From assembly GCF_006715045.1 (NCBI RefSeq), contig NZ_VFML01000001.1, positions 3,812,501-3,876,500 of the forward strand: a stretch of DNA of 64,000 bases, written 5' to 3'. Shown here piece by piece: positions 49,461-57,868 of the stretch (its first letter is position 1; every line of letters begins with the position of its first letter). This DNA is from Amycolatopsis cihanbeyliensis. Its GTDB lineage: Bacteria; Actinomycetota; Actinomycetes; Mycobacteriales; Pseudonocardiaceae. The notes beneath the pieces were generated by a model. The model had not been told where the DNA came from. It saw only the letters and a program-made list of their open reading frames with translations, and did no database searches. A program made the position numbers and the translations under genes.

Positions 49461-50105
49461 TCAGTCCCCGCCGGGGAGATCGAAATAGCTGCTGAGCCGC
49501 ATGGCCGGGGCGTACTCGCCCTTGACCCTGACCCGCCCGGTGACGAACATCGTCGCCATCGCGACCCCGCCGGTCGCCATCCGGATGAAGTCCTCCGCGG
49601 ACACCGTGATCGTCGTGTCCGGCTCGTGCCCGAGGTCCGCGCTGGAAACGCAGACGCCGTCCTCGATCAACGTCTGGAAACGATCGAAACCGGCACTGCC
49701 GTCGCCCCAGGTGAACCGCCAACCGACCACGAAACTGACATTTCTGGCCCGCTCCGGAACGAAGTGCTCGGACATCCGGCGGAAAATCTCGTCCAGGAAT
49801 ACCGAACGTAACTCGTCGTGCTCGGTAATGGCCTTGAGCTGTTCCTTCGACGCGCTGCGGACGATGTCCGCGAGCACCTCCGTCGACAGCGAGCTCAGCT
49901 CAACGCCCGCGCCCATCCTGCCCAGCATGTGCAGCGTCTCGATCAGCTGGACGAACTGGTCCGCGCTGAGCGCGCCGACGTCGACCCCGCGGGCGAAGGC
50001 GTTGATCGCGTGCTCGCTCTCCACCCCGCGCACGGTGGAATGCCCGCGGCGCCGGAATGGCATTCTCGCCCGCCAGTTCCGCGCGATCGCTGCTGCCCTG
50101 GACAC
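49461..50105 (-). CDS. SCP2-fold sterol/lipid-binding-like protein (A)
   Basis: About 214 residues if started at GTG 50105; ATG 50063 gives a 200-residue form and neither has a strong ribosome site. Residues ~25-95 are helical (VDVGALSADQFVQLIETLHM). The C-terminal half follows the SCP2 fold (VSFVVGWRFTWGDGSAGFDR, TTITVSAEDFIRMATGGVAM, FVTGRVRVKGEYAPAMRLSS). It is a diverged tandem copy of the next protein. SCP2 domains bind fatty acyl-CoA and sterols; ligand not known. It belongs to the tetR-linked lipid locus. Confidence 0.82.
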   Translation of the reverse strand: MSRAAAIARNWRARMPFRRRGHSTVRGVESEHAINAFARGVDVGALSADQFVQLIETLHMLGRMGAGVELSSLSTEVLADIVRSASKEQLKAITEHDELRSVFLDEIFRRMSEHFVPERARNVSFVVGWRFTWGDGSAGFDRFQTLIEDGVCVSSADLGHEPDTTITVSAEDFIRMATGGVAMATMFVTGRVRVKGEYAPAMRLSSYFDLPGGD

Positions 50106-50123
50106 GGCGGAAATGGTACTCGA

Positions 50124-50783
50124 TCAACCGGGTTCGGGAAGATCGAAGAAACCGATCAAGCCGGCGGCGAATGCCAGGTCCCCCTTGACCTTGATCTTTC
50201 CGGTGACGAAGAGAACGGCCGGGGTGGCCTGATGGGTGATCAGCTGGAAGAAGTCCGCGGGTCCGACCGTGATGGTCACCCTCGGCTGCTCCCGCATCTC
50301 CCGCCGCACCGTGCAGCTACCGCCCCGGATGACGGTCTCGTAGCGGTCGTAGCCACCCGCACCGCTGCCGCCGGAGAGCCGCCAGTGCACCACGGCGTCC
50401 AGCTCCGCCGCCCGGTCCTGGCGCAGGTGAGTGCTCATCCGGTCGAAGATCTCGCCGAGCAGCCACGCGCGCAGCGGTGGCTCGGCGACGACCCGGTCCA
50501 ACTGGGCCCGGGAGGCCCTTGCCACCAGGGTGGCGAAGTGTTTCGGGTCGACCCGGCCGAGGTCGAGTTCGGGTACCCGCTCGGCGACCCTGGACAGCGC
50601 GGCCAGCAGCCTGCGAAAGTCGTCCTTGCCCAGTTCGGCGGGGTCCACGGCGGCGGCGAGGGCGTTCACGTCCACATCGGCGGGGTCCAGCCGGGCAGGA
50701 TCGATCCGCTCGAGGGTCTCGATCAGTGCGCGGCCGCGCAACCCCGCCAGTTCCACGTCGGTGACCCCGGTTCTGTCCACCAT
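50124..50783 (-). CDS. SCP2-fold sterol/lipid-binding-like protein (B)
   Basis: A 219-residue protein from ATG 50783 with GGGAGAGGG just upstream. The N-terminal half is helical (LIETLERIDPARLDPADVDV). The C-terminal SCP2 fold shows VVHWRLSGGSGAGGYDRYET, RVTITVGPADFFQLITHQAT and LFVTGKIKVKGDLAFAAGLI. It precedes protein A by 18 bp on the same strand, so both form an operon divergent from tetR. Two operator-like sites lie in the divergent gap. Confidence 0.84.
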   Translation of the reverse strand: MVDRTGVTDVELAGLRGRALIETLERIDPARLDPADVDVNALAAAVDPAELGKDDFRRLLAALSRVAERVPELDLGRVDPKHFATLVARASRAQLDRVVAEPPLRAWLLGEIFDRMSTHLRQDRAAELDAVVHWRLSGGSGAGGYDRYETVIRGGSCTVRREMREQPRVTITVGPADFFQLITHQATPAVLFVTGKIKVKGDLAFAAGLIGFFDLPEPG

Positions 50784-50800
50784 AACCCTCTCCCAAAACC

Positions 50801-50828
50801 TACTGCTTAGTAAGGCTACCTGTCAGTA
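50801..50828. promoter_or_regulatory. Two TACY-N4-RGTA sites, probable TetR operator
   Basis: TACTGCTTAGTA (50801-50812) and TACCTGTCAGTA (50817-50828) lie 16 bp apart between the divergent SCP2 and tetR genes. Around them ACCTACTG (50798-50805) and CAGTAGGT (50824-50831) form a larger perfect inverted repeat. The sites match those at fadE5 and at fabG4-fadA2. Confidence 0.65.
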
Positions 50829-50913
50829 GGTACTGCGGCAAGGACGCGAAATGTGCCTGACTACCGCCTTCCACCTCGACAACCGGTAGCGTTCAGGGGA
50901 ACAGGAGGTACGT

Positions 50914-51585
50914 GTGTCGGAGGAAGTACAGGCGAAGGAGCAACGCTCACCCGAACGGGCCAAGCGGCTGCCGAGGGCGGTTCGCGAGCGCCAGATTCTG
51001 GACGCGGCGGTGCAGGTGTTCTCCCGGTACGGCTACCACTCGGCGTCGATGGACGAGATCTCCGAGGTGGCGGGCGTGTCCAAGCCGATGATCTACACCT
51101 ATCTCGGCGCGAAGGAGGACCTGTTCGGCGCGTGCATCCGGCGTGAGGCTACCCGGTTACTGGAGGCGGTCCAGGGCGGCATCCAGTCGGACGTGCCGCC
51201 GGACATGCAGCTCTGGCACGGGCTGCGGTCCTTCTACCGGTTCGTCGCGGACTACCGGGAGTCCTGGACCGTGCTGCACCGGCAGGCGCTGGCCGTCGGT
51301 GGTTCCTTCGCCGAGGAGATCACCGCGATGCGCGGCAGGGCCATCGAGCTGGTCGCCGCGCTCGTGGTCTCGGCAGGCAGCCGAAAGGGGCTGGCCGAGC
51401 AGGTGGAGAAGTCCGGCGAGGGACTGGCCGCCGCACTGGTCGGCGCCGCCGAGTCGCTGGCCGACTGGTGGCTGGACCATCCGGACGTGACCGACGGCGT
51501 GCTCGCCTCCTGGCTGATGAACCTGGTCTGGCTCGGGTTCAACGACCTGGTCGAGGGCGAGGTCTGGAAGCCGCGGGACGGCTAG
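50914..51585 (+). CDS. TetR-family regulator of the lipid module
   Basis: A 223-residue protein from GTG 50914 with AGGAGGTAC directly upstream. The TetR helix-turn-helix is RQILDAAVQVFSRYGYHSAS followed by MDEISEVAGVSKPMIYTYLG (residues ~26-65). The ligand-binding helices end in MNLVWLGFNDLVEGEVW. Its position beside htdX-fabG4-fadA2 matches Rv0238 in M. tuberculosis. Repeated operator-like sites in the three lipid promoters suggest it represses SCP2, itself, fabG4-htdX, fadA2 and fadE5, perhaps released by an acyl-CoA. Confidence 0.9.
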   Translation: MSEEVQAKEQRSPERAKRLPRAVRERQILDAAVQVFSRYGYHSASMDEISEVAGVSKPMIYTYLGAKEDLFGACIRREATRLLEAVQGGIQSDVPPDMQLWHGLRSFYRFVADYRESWTVLHRQALAVGGSFAEEITAMRGRAIELVAALVVSAGSRKGLAEQVEKSGEGLAAALVGAAESLADWWLDHPDVTDGVLASWLMNLVWLGFNDLVEGEVWKPRDG

Positions 51586-51646
51586 GAGCTGTTGAGGAAG
51601 AGACCCGCACAAGGGTGATGCGGGGGCGCGCTCTCCTCAACACAGC
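51586..51646. mobile_element. MITE-like element, short copy
   Basis: AGCTGTTGAGGAAG (51587-51600) and CTCTCCTCAACACAGC (51631-51646) are imperfect terminal inverted repeats. The interior CCCGCACAAGGGTGATGCGG can fold as CCCGCA/TGCGGG. It fits exactly between the tetR stop (51583-51585) and the convergent htdX stop (51647-51649). About 50 bp match, in opposite orientation, the right end of the element at 61758-61920. No coding capacity. Confidence 0.7.
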
Positions 51647-52519
51647 CTAACCGGCTTCGATGGTGCCCACCAGGTGCGGTTTCGGCTTGCGCGCGTTCCA
51701 CAGCTCGAACGCCCAGCCTTCCCCCGTGTGCCATGAGGTGAAAGCGGCCTTCGCCGGCAGCAGCACCGGCGCCTTGAACCGTACGTCCACCGTGTAGGCC
51801 TCGGGCAGCCTGCCCTCGAACGACGCCAGGCTGCGCGCCTTGGTCCACATCCCGTGCGCGATCGCCGAGGGAAAGCCGAACAACCGCGCCGTGAGCGGGT
51901 GCAGGTGGATCGGGTTGCGGTCCCCGGACACCTCGGCGTAGCGGCGGCCGATATCGCCGGGTACGTGCCAGATCGCGGTCGACGTGGGCGCGGCGAGCTG
52001 GTCCTTCTTCCCGCCGTCCCCGGACGACCCTTCGCGCCGCAGGTAGGTGCTCACATCCGTCCACACCGGACTGTCCTCGCCCCCGGGCACCCACTCGCTG
52101 AGCACGTCGAACTGCGTGCCCTGCGCATGTGGCCGCAGGTTCTCCGCGCGTACCCGGATGGTGCCTTGCTCACCCAGCCCGACCGGCCTGCGCTGGGTGA
52201 TCCGGTTGGCCACGTGCACCATGCCCAGCAGCGGGAACGGGAACGCCGGCTCGGTCATCAGCGCGATCTGCAGCGGGAACGCCAGGATGTGCGGGTAGGT
52301 GGCCGGCAGCCGGTCGTCCAGCCGGAACCCGCAGACCTGGTTGTACGCCGCGAGGTGGGCCGGATCGACCGAGACCCCGGAGCGCACGTACTCCAGGGCG
52401 GGCAGCTCGCCGCCACCGCCGCCCTTGCCGCCCGGCAGCAACCCGCCGAGCGCCGCCTTGGAGTAGAGCGCCGACAGCTTGGGCGCGGAGTGCAGTTCCT
52501 TCACGTCCTTCACCGGCAT
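51647..52519 (-). CDS. htdX: MaoC-like hydratase, HtdX type
   Basis: A 290-residue double-hotdog protein from ATG 52519 (MPVKDVKELHSAPKLSALYS); a GTG at 52528 would overlap the fabG4 stop. The hydratase-2 motif is YAEVSGDRNPIHLHPLTARL followed by GFPSAIAHGMW (residues ~213-243), with the catalytic Asp and His. M. tuberculosis HtdX (Rv0241c) is a 3-hydroxyacyl-thioester dehydratase. It follows fabG4 by 5 bp and would dehydrate the 3-hydroxyacyl product of that reductase, or hydrate in the reverse direction. Confidence 0.92.
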   Translation of the reverse strand: MPVKDVKELHSAPKLSALYSKAALGGLLPGGKGGGGGELPALEYVRSGVSVDPAHLAAYNQVCGFRLDDRLPATYPHILAFPLQIALMTEPAFPFPLLGMVHVANRITQRRPVGLGEQGTIRVRAENLRPHAQGTQFDVLSEWVPGGEDSPVWTDVSTYLRREGSSGDGGKKDQLAAPTSTAIWHVPGDIGRRYAEVSGDRNPIHLHPLTARLFGFPSAIAHGMWTKARSLASFEGRLPEAYTVDVRFKAPVLLPAKAAFTSWHTGEGWAFELWNARKPKPHLVGTIEAG

Positions 52520-52524
52520 CGCGA

Positions 52525-53868
52525 TCACGCCCCGATCAGGGCCTGGCCGCATACGCGGACCACGTTGCCGTTCACCGCGCCGGAGGCGGGGTTGGCGTAC
52601 CAGGCGATGGTCTCGGCCACGTCCACCGGAAGGCCACCCTGGGAGAGACTGGACAACCGCCTGCCTGCCTCCCGGATGAACAGCGGTACCGCCGCGGTCA
52701 TCTTGGTCTCGATGAACCCCGGCGCCACCGCGTTGATCGTCCCGCCGTACCCGGCCAGCGTCGGCGCGCCGGTGTCGACCATGCCGATCACCCCGGCCTT
52801 GCTGGTGCCGTAGTTGGTCTGCCCCACGTTGCCCGCGATACCCGCGATCGAGGACACCCCGATGATCCGGCCGTCCTGGCGCAGAACCTTGTCGGCCAGG
52901 AGCTTGTCGTTCACCGCGAGCTGCGCGACCAGGTTCACGGTCAGCACCGCGTCCCAGCCGCCCTCGGTCAGGTTGCCGAGCGTCTTGTCCCTGGTGATGC
53001 CCGCGTTGTGCACCACGATGTCCACCCCGCCGTACCGCTCGGTGAGGTGCTCGGCCAGCTTGGCCGGCGCGTCCCCCGCGGTGATGTCCAGTTGCAGGGC
53101 CTCCCCGCCGACCCGGTTGGCCACCTGGGAGAGGTCGCCGCCCTGGGCCGGGACGTCCAGCACGACCAGCCGCGCGCCGTCCCTTGCCAGCACCTCGGCG
53201 ATGGACGCGCCGATGCCCCTGGAAGCACCGGTCACCAGCGCGACCTTCCCGTCCAGCGGCTTCTCCCAGTTGTCCGGCACGGGCACCTCCGGCCTGCCCT
53301 CGGTGCCGATCCGGATCACCTGCGCGTCCACGAAGGCGGACTTCGCCGACAGCAGGAAGCGCATGGTGGACTCGGTCGCGCCCTCCGCGCCCTCGGCCAC
53401 GTACACGAGCTGGGCGGTGGCCCCGCGCTTGAGCTCCTTCCCGACCGAGCGGGTGAAACCCTCCAGCGCGCGCTGCGCGATCCGTTCCCTGCCGTCGACG
53501 TGTTCCGGCGGCGTGCCGAGCACCACGACCCGGCCGCAGTACCCGACCTTGCGGATCACCGGTTGGAAGAACCGGTACATCTCGCGCAGCTGGGCCGGGT
53601 CGGTGATCCCGGTGGCGTCGAAGACCAGTGCGCCGTACCTGCCCTGGGCGGCCTCGAGCTCGCGCACCTCGATCCCGGCCCCGGCCAGCTGGCCGTGCAG
53701 GAACTTCTCCAGCCGCCCACCCGGCGCCGCACCGAGGAGTGCGGGACCCTCGAGGTGTGGTTGACCCGGTTTGTACCGGCGTAGCGGGGTCGGGTTCGGC
53801 AGGCCGAGCTTGGGCACCAGGAACTTTCCTACCGGTGTCCTGGTGAACTGCTGGTACCTGTCAGCCAT
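52525..53868 (-). CDS. fabG4: High-molecular-weight 3-oxoacyl reductase, FabG4 type
   Basis: A 447-residue protein from ATG 53868 with GGAGGAAG close upstream; it begins MADRYQQFTRTPVGKFLVPK. The N-terminal half is a flavodoxin-like domain without catalytic motif. The C-terminal half is a short-chain dehydrogenase with TGASRGIGASIAEVLA, the NAG motif (VVHNAGITRD), Ser in GVSSIAGIAG and Tyr/Lys in NYGTSKAGV. This two-domain form matches FabG4 (Rv0242c, ~454 residues), an NADH-dependent 3-oxoacyl-CoA/ACP reductase. It is divergent from fadA2 across a perfect operator-like palindrome. Confidence 0.95.
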   Translation of the reverse strand: MADRYQQFTRTPVGKFLVPKLGLPNPTPLRRYKPGQPHLEGPALLGAAPGGRLEKFLHGQLAGAGIEVRELEAAQGRYGALVFDATGITDPAQLREMYRFFQPVIRKVGYCGRVVVLGTPPEHVDGRERIAQRALEGFTRSVGKELKRGATAQLVYVAEGAEGATESTMRFLLSAKSAFVDAQVIRIGTEGRPEVPVPDNWEKPLDGKVALVTGASRGIGASIAEVLARDGARLVVLDVPAQGGDLSQVANRVGGEALQLDITAGDAPAKLAEHLTERYGGVDIVVHNAGITRDKTLGNLTEGGWDAVLTVNLVAQLAVNDKLLADKVLRQDGRIIGVSSIAGIAGNVGQTNYGTSKAGVIGMVDTGAPTLAGYGGTINAVAPGFIETKMTAAVPLFIREAGRRLSSLSQGGLPVDVAETIAWYANPASGAVNGNVVRVCGQALIGA

Positions 53869-53910
53869 GACTTCCTCCGCTTTTACTGCCGGTCGCGTCA
53901 CTACGAAGCT

Positions 53911-53932
53911 TAACCTACTCGCAAGTAGGTTA
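53911..53932. promoter_or_regulatory. Perfect 22-bp palindromic operator between fabG4 and fadA2
   Basis: TAACCTACT (53911-53919) and AGTAGGTTA (53924-53932) are perfect 9-bp arms around CGCA, centred in the 120-bp divergent promoter. Its core TACT-CGCA-AGTA belongs to the TACY-N4-RGTA series at 50801-50828 and 13583-13618 and is the best-conserved member. Confidence 0.75.
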
Positions 53933-53988
53933 CACTCGTCGCGGGTTGTACATCACGGTCGATTAGCCCAGTGGGCGCTGGAGGAAAC

Positions 53989-55368
53989 ATGAGCTCAGCC
54001 GAGAAGCCGGACAAGGCGCCGACCGGGCGCGGGCGGGCGGCCAAGTCCGCCGCGAACAAGGGCGCGGCCAAGCCCAAACCCGGGCCGAAGGCGAGTTCCG
54101 GCGCGCGCAGGGTCGCCGTCATCGGCGGCAACCGCATCCCGTTCGCCCGGTCCAACGGCCCCTACGCCAAGGCCTCCAACCAGGACATGTTCACCACGGT
54201 GCTGGACGGGCTGGTCAGCCGCTTCGCGCTGCAGGGTGAGCGGATCGGCGAGGTCGCCGCCGGCGCCGTGCTCAAGCACTCCCGCGACTTCAACCTGGCC
54301 AGGGAGAGCGTGCTCGGCAGCAAGCTGGCGCCGGAAACCCCGGCCGCGGACGTGCAGATGGCCTGCGGGACCGGGCTGCAGGCGATCATCAACGTGGCGA
54401 ACAAGATCGCGCTCGGCCAGATCGAGTCCGGCATCGCCGGCGGGGTGGACACCACCAGCGACGCGCCGCTGGCGGTGAACGACGATCTGCGGCAGCTCCT
54501 GGTGCAGCTCAACGCGGCGAAGACGGTCGGCAAGCGGCTCAGGCTGCTGACCAAGCTCCGGCCGGGGCACATCGTCCCGGAGATCCCGCGCAACGCCGAG
54601 CCGCGCACCGGCCTTTCCATGGGCGAGCACGCGGCGCTCACCGCGAAGGAATGGGACATCAACCGCGCCGAGCAGGACGAGCTCGCCGCCACCAGTCACC
54701 AGCGGCTGGCAGCCGCATACGACCGCGGCTTCTTCGACGACCTGCTGACCCCGTACCTGAAGCTGTCCAGGGACCAGAACCTGCGGGCCGACTCCAGCTC
54801 GGAGAAGCTGGGCAAGCTCAAGCCGGCGTTCGGCGGCCCGGAGGGCACGATGACGGCGGGCAACTCCACCCCGCTCTCCGACGGCGCCTCGGCCGTGCTG
54901 CTGGCTACCGAGGAGTGGGCCAAGGAACGCAACCTGCCGGTGCTCGCGTACCTGACCCTCTCCCAGACAGGGGCGGTGGACTACGTACACGGTGGCGAGG
55001 GCCTGCTGATGGCACCCACGTACGCGGTACCGCAGTTGCTCGCCAAGGCCGGGCTCACCCTGCAGGACTTCGACTTCTACGAGGTGCACGAGGCGTTCGC
55101 CGCGCAGGTGCTCGCCACCCTCAAGGCGTGGGAGGACCCGGACTTCGCCAAGGAGAAACTTCGGCTGGACAACCCGCTCGGGGCAATCGACCGGGCGAAG
55201 CTGAACGTGAACGGCTCCTCGCTCGCCGCCGGTCACCCGTTCGCGGCCACCGGCGGCCGGATCGTCGCCACCCTGGCCAAGCTGCTGCACGAGAAGGGAT
55301 CCGGGCGCGGCCTGATCTCCATCTGTGCCGCGGGTGGGCAGGGAGTCACCGCGATCATGGAACGCTGA
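53989..55368 (+). CDS. fadA2: Acetyl-CoA acyltransferase (thiolase), FadA2 type
   Basis: A 459-residue protein from ATG 53989 (TGGAGGAAAC upstream). It begins with a Lys/Ala/Pro-rich extension (~40 residues). The thiolase core has the nucleophile in VQMACGTGLQAI, the NxEAF-like VHEAFAAQVLATL, the catalytic His in SLAAGHPFAATGGRI and the second Cys in SICAAGGQGVTA. All active-site residues are present. It cleaves or condenses 3-oxoacyl-CoA, completing beta-oxidation with FadE5, HtdX and FabG4. Confidence 0.95.
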   Translation: MSSAEKPDKAPTGRGRAAKSAANKGAAKPKPGPKASSGARRVAVIGGNRIPFARSNGPYAKASNQDMFTTVLDGLVSRFALQGERIGEVAAGAVLKHSRDFNLARESVLGSKLAPETPAADVQMACGTGLQAIINVANKIALGQIESGIAGGVDTTSDAPLAVNDDLRQLLVQLNAAKTVGKRLRLLTKLRPGHIVPEIPRNAEPRTGLSMGEHAALTAKEWDINRAEQDELAATSHQRLAAAYDRGFFDDLLTPYLKLSRDQNLRADSSSEKLGKLKPAFGGPEGTMTAGNSTPLSDGASAVLLATEEWAKERNLPVLAYLTLSQTGAVDYVHGGEGLLMAPTYAVPQLLAKAGLTLQDFDFYEVHEAFAAQVLATLKAWEDPDFAKEKLRLDNPLGAIDRAKLNVNGSSLAAGHPFAATGGRIVATLAKLLHEKGSGRGLISICAAGGQGVTAIMER

Positions 55369-55496
55369 GGGTTGTGCACAACGCTCTGCACGTCGACGCT
55401 GAGTAGTCAGCTCAGGGAGAACTCGGGGGATTTCCGGACGACAATCGTCGGTGGTCACTCCTAGTATGCCCCCATTACTGCCGAAGGGGGTATGAC
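55369..55496. promoter_or_regulatory. Intergenic region before the DrrA-like gene
   Basis: These 128 bp start with GTTGTGCACAAC, a perfect 12-bp palindrome 4 nt after the fadA2 stop, preceded by GAGG. The GAGGGTTGTGCACAA stretch resembles the left end of the 22864-22938 element. Near the right end AAGGGGG serves as ribosome site for the ABC ATPase gene. No terminator with a clear stem is evident. Confidence 0.3.
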
Positions 55497-56468
55497 ATGG
55501 AGCGACCCGACAACAAGGTCGCGGTGCGTGCACAGGGTCTGGTGAAGACCTACGGCGCTACCACAGCGCTGGACGGGGTCGACCTCGAAATCCCGACCGG
55601 GCAGGTGCTCGGGCTGCTCGGCCCGAACGGCGCGGGCAAGACGACGACCGTGCGGATCCTGGCCACCCTGCTGAAGCCGGACTCCGGCAGTGCGTGGATG
55701 GCCGGGCACGACGTGCTGGCCGAGCCGGACGCGGTACGGCACGCGATCGGGCTGTCCGGGCAGTACGCCGCGGTGGACGAGAATCTCACCGGCGCCGAGA
55801 ACCTCTACATGGTCGGCAGGCTGTACGGCAAGAAGAAGTCCGCCGCCAAGGCAAGGGCCCGGGAGCTGCTCGCCCGGTTCCGCCTGGAGGAGGCCGCCGA
55901 CCGGCCGGCCAAGGGATACTCGGGCGGGATGCGGCGCCGGCTCGACCTCGCCGGGGCCCTTGTCGCCGAGCCGACCGTGGTGATCCTGGACGAGCCGACC
56001 ACCGGGCTCGACCCGCGCGGCCGGATCGACATGTGGGATGTGATCAAGGAGCTGGTCTCGGACGGCACCACGGTCCTGCTCACCACGCAGTACCTGGAGG
56101 AAGCCGATCAGCTCGCCGACAACATCATGGTGATCGACCGGGGCAAGGTGATCGCGCAGGGCACCGCCGACCAGCTCAAGGGACAGATCGGCGGGGAACG
56201 GCTGGAGCTGGTGGTGGCCGCGGCCGAGGACCTGCCGGCGACCGCGCGGGTGCTGGCCGAGGTGGGCAGCGGCACCCCCGCGGTGGACGAGCACACCCGC
56301 AAGGCGGACGTGCTGGTGGACACCGGCCCCAAGGCCCTGATCGAGGCGCTGCGCAGGCTGGACGCGCAGAACGTCGTGGTGCAGGACGTGGCACTGCATC
56401 GGCCGACCCTCGACGACGTGTTCCTCTCCTTGACCGGCCACGCCACCGAGGAGGAGCTGCCGGCATGA
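55497..56468 (+). CDS. ABC exporter ATPase (DrrA-like)
   Basis: A 323-residue ATPase beginning MERPDNKVAVRAQGLVKTYG. Walker A is GPNGAGKTT, signature YSGGMRRRLDLAGAL, Walker B VVILDEPTTGLDPRGR; the C-terminal domain (LEVGSGTPAVDEHTRKADVL-like region, actual residues LAEVGSGTPAVDEHTRKADV) matches the daunorubicin-resistance ATPase family. It energises the permease that overlaps it. Substrate unknown; no biosynthetic cluster is nearby. Confidence 0.93.
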   Translation: MERPDNKVAVRAQGLVKTYGATTALDGVDLEIPTGQVLGLLGPNGAGKTTTVRILATLLKPDSGSAWMAGHDVLAEPDAVRHAIGLSGQYAAVDENLTGAENLYMVGRLYGKKKSAAKARARELLARFRLEEAADRPAKGYSGGMRRRLDLAGALVAEPTVVILDEPTTGLDPRGRIDMWDVIKELVSDGTTVLLTTQYLEEADQLADNIMVIDRGKVIAQGTADQLKGQIGGERLELVVAAAEDLPATARVLAEVGSGTPAVDEHTRKADVLVDTGPKALIEALRRLDAQNVVVQDVALHRPTLDDVFLSLTGHATEEELPA

Positions 56469-57268
56469 ACGGGATCACGAAGAGTTTCTCCGACGGCGGA
56501 GTGGTCGCCTGGCGCAACCTGATGAACGTCCGGCGAAACCCGGAATGGCTGATGTCGGCCACCTTGCAGCCGATCATGTTCGTGCTGCTGTTCGCCTACG
56601 TGTTCGGCGAGGCCATCGGCGGGGAGGCAGGAGGGGCCGCCTACCGCGAGTACCTGATCGCCGGGATCTTCGCCCAGACCATGGCGTTCAACTCGGCGTT
56701 CACCGTGGTCGGCTTCGCCAACGACCTGCAGAAGGGCATCATCGACCGGTTCCGCTCGCTGCCGATGTCCCGGCTCGCGGTTGTCCTCGGCCGCACCACC
56801 TCCGACCTCGCGGTCAGCGTGGTGGCGCTGGTGGTGATGTCGCTCTGCGGGCTGATCGTGGGCTGGCGCATCCGGGGCAGCTTCCTGGACGCGGTACTCG
56901 GCTACCTGGTGATGCTGATGTTCGCCTTCGCGCTGTCCTGGATCGGCGCCTGGATCGGACTGGTGGCCCGCAGCGTGGAGGTCGCGCAGAGCGCGGGGCT
57001 GATCTGGCTGTTCCCGCTCAGCTTCGTGTCCTCGGCCTTCGTGCTCACCGCCGACCTGCCCGCCTTCCTGCGGCCCCTGGCCGAGTGGAACCCGTTCACG
57101 GCGGTCATCAACGCCACCAGGGACCTGTTCGGCAACCAGTTCGGTGCGCCACCGACCGGCTGGCCGGCGGAGAACGCGTCGCTGTACGCGATCCTGTGCT
57201 GCGTGGCGATCGTGGCGATCTTCGCCCCGCTCGCCGTCGCGAGGTACCGGCGAGTGGCGAGCAAGTAG
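56465..57268 (+). CDS. ABC-2-type exporter permease (DrrB-like)
   Basis: A 267-residue membrane protein from ATG 56465, overlapping the ATPase stop as ATGA. Six hydrophobic segments are visible with ABC-2 marks: RRNPEWLMSATLQPIMFVLL, KGIIDRFRSLPMSRLAVVLG, LPAFLRPLAEWNPFTAVINA. It forms the export channel with the ATPase, typically for hydrophobic drugs or lipids. Confidence 0.93.
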   Translation: MNGITKSFSDGGVVAWRNLMNVRRNPEWLMSATLQPIMFVLLFAYVFGEAIGGEAGGAAYREYLIAGIFAQTMAFNSAFTVVGFANDLQKGIIDRFRSLPMSRLAVVLGRTTSDLAVSVVALVVMSLCGLIVGWRIRGSFLDAVLGYLVMLMFAFALSWIGAWIGLVARSVEVAQSAGLIWLFPLSFVSSAFVLTADLPAFLRPLAEWNPFTAVINATRDLFGNQFGAPPTGWPAENASLYAILCCVAIVAIFAPLAVARYRRVASK

Positions 57269-57271
57269 CCC

Positions 57272-57739
57272 CTAGCGCACCTTGTCGGCGAGCGCGCCGG
57301 CCTGCGCGCCCGCCCGGCGCGCGGCCCGGCGGGCCCGCCAGCCCACCGAGGGCCTGCCGCCGGTGTCCGCCACGGCCAGCAGCAGGCCACCGGCCATGCC
57401 CGCGTTCTTCAAGAAGTGGACCAGCTGCTGCTGCCGCTCGCCGGGATCCTCCTTCTCCCAGAACGGGTGACCGGCTGCCGTGGTGGGCACCAGGCTGCCC
57501 AGCAGCAGCGCGGCGGCGAACCGGGGGAACCTGCCGAGCGCCAGCGCGGTACCGGCACCAACCTTGACCGCGGCATCCGCCCGGACCAGGGTCGCCGCGT
57601 CCACGGTCTCGGTGCCGACGGTCCGGTCCAGCAACGGCTCGGCCGCCTTGGCGTGCCCCTCGGCGTCCCGCAGCGCGTTGATACCGCCGGAGATGAATAT
57701 GGCCGCAAGCAGCGGGCGGGCCACTCGACGAAGTATCAC
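57272..57739 (-). CDS. DoxX-family membrane protein
   Basis: A 155-residue protein beginning MILRRVARPLLAAIFISGGI. DoxX marks are RPLLAAIFISGGINALRD, four helices, and FLKNAGMAGGLLLAVADTGG near the C-terminus. The tail is Arg/Ala-rich (ARRAARRAGAQAGALADKVR). DoxX proteins are linked to quinone or oxidative-stress membrane complexes; here no partner is adjacent. Its stop lies 3 bp from the convergent permease stop. Confidence 0.88.
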   Translation of the reverse strand: MILRRVARPLLAAIFISGGINALRDAEGHAKAAEPLLDRTVGTETVDAATLVRADAAVKVGAGTALALGRFPRFAAALLLGSLVPTTAAGHPFWEKEDPGERQQQLVHFLKNAGMAGGLLLAVADTGGRPSVGWRARRAARRAGAQAGALADKVR

Positions 57740-57868
57740 GATCGTCGCCCTCCTGGACGTGAGAACTGGTTCACCTCGAAACTACCCGCTCGGGGCCATG
57801 TTCACGCTCCGGCGAACTAGCGGGCTCTACCGAAATATAGAGCTGACACTAGAAAACAATAGCGAAGG

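Noticed and set aside
55497..57268. DrrAB-like exporter as part of an antibiotic gene cluster
   Set aside because: No polyketide, peptide or tailoring biosynthetic genes lie nearby.
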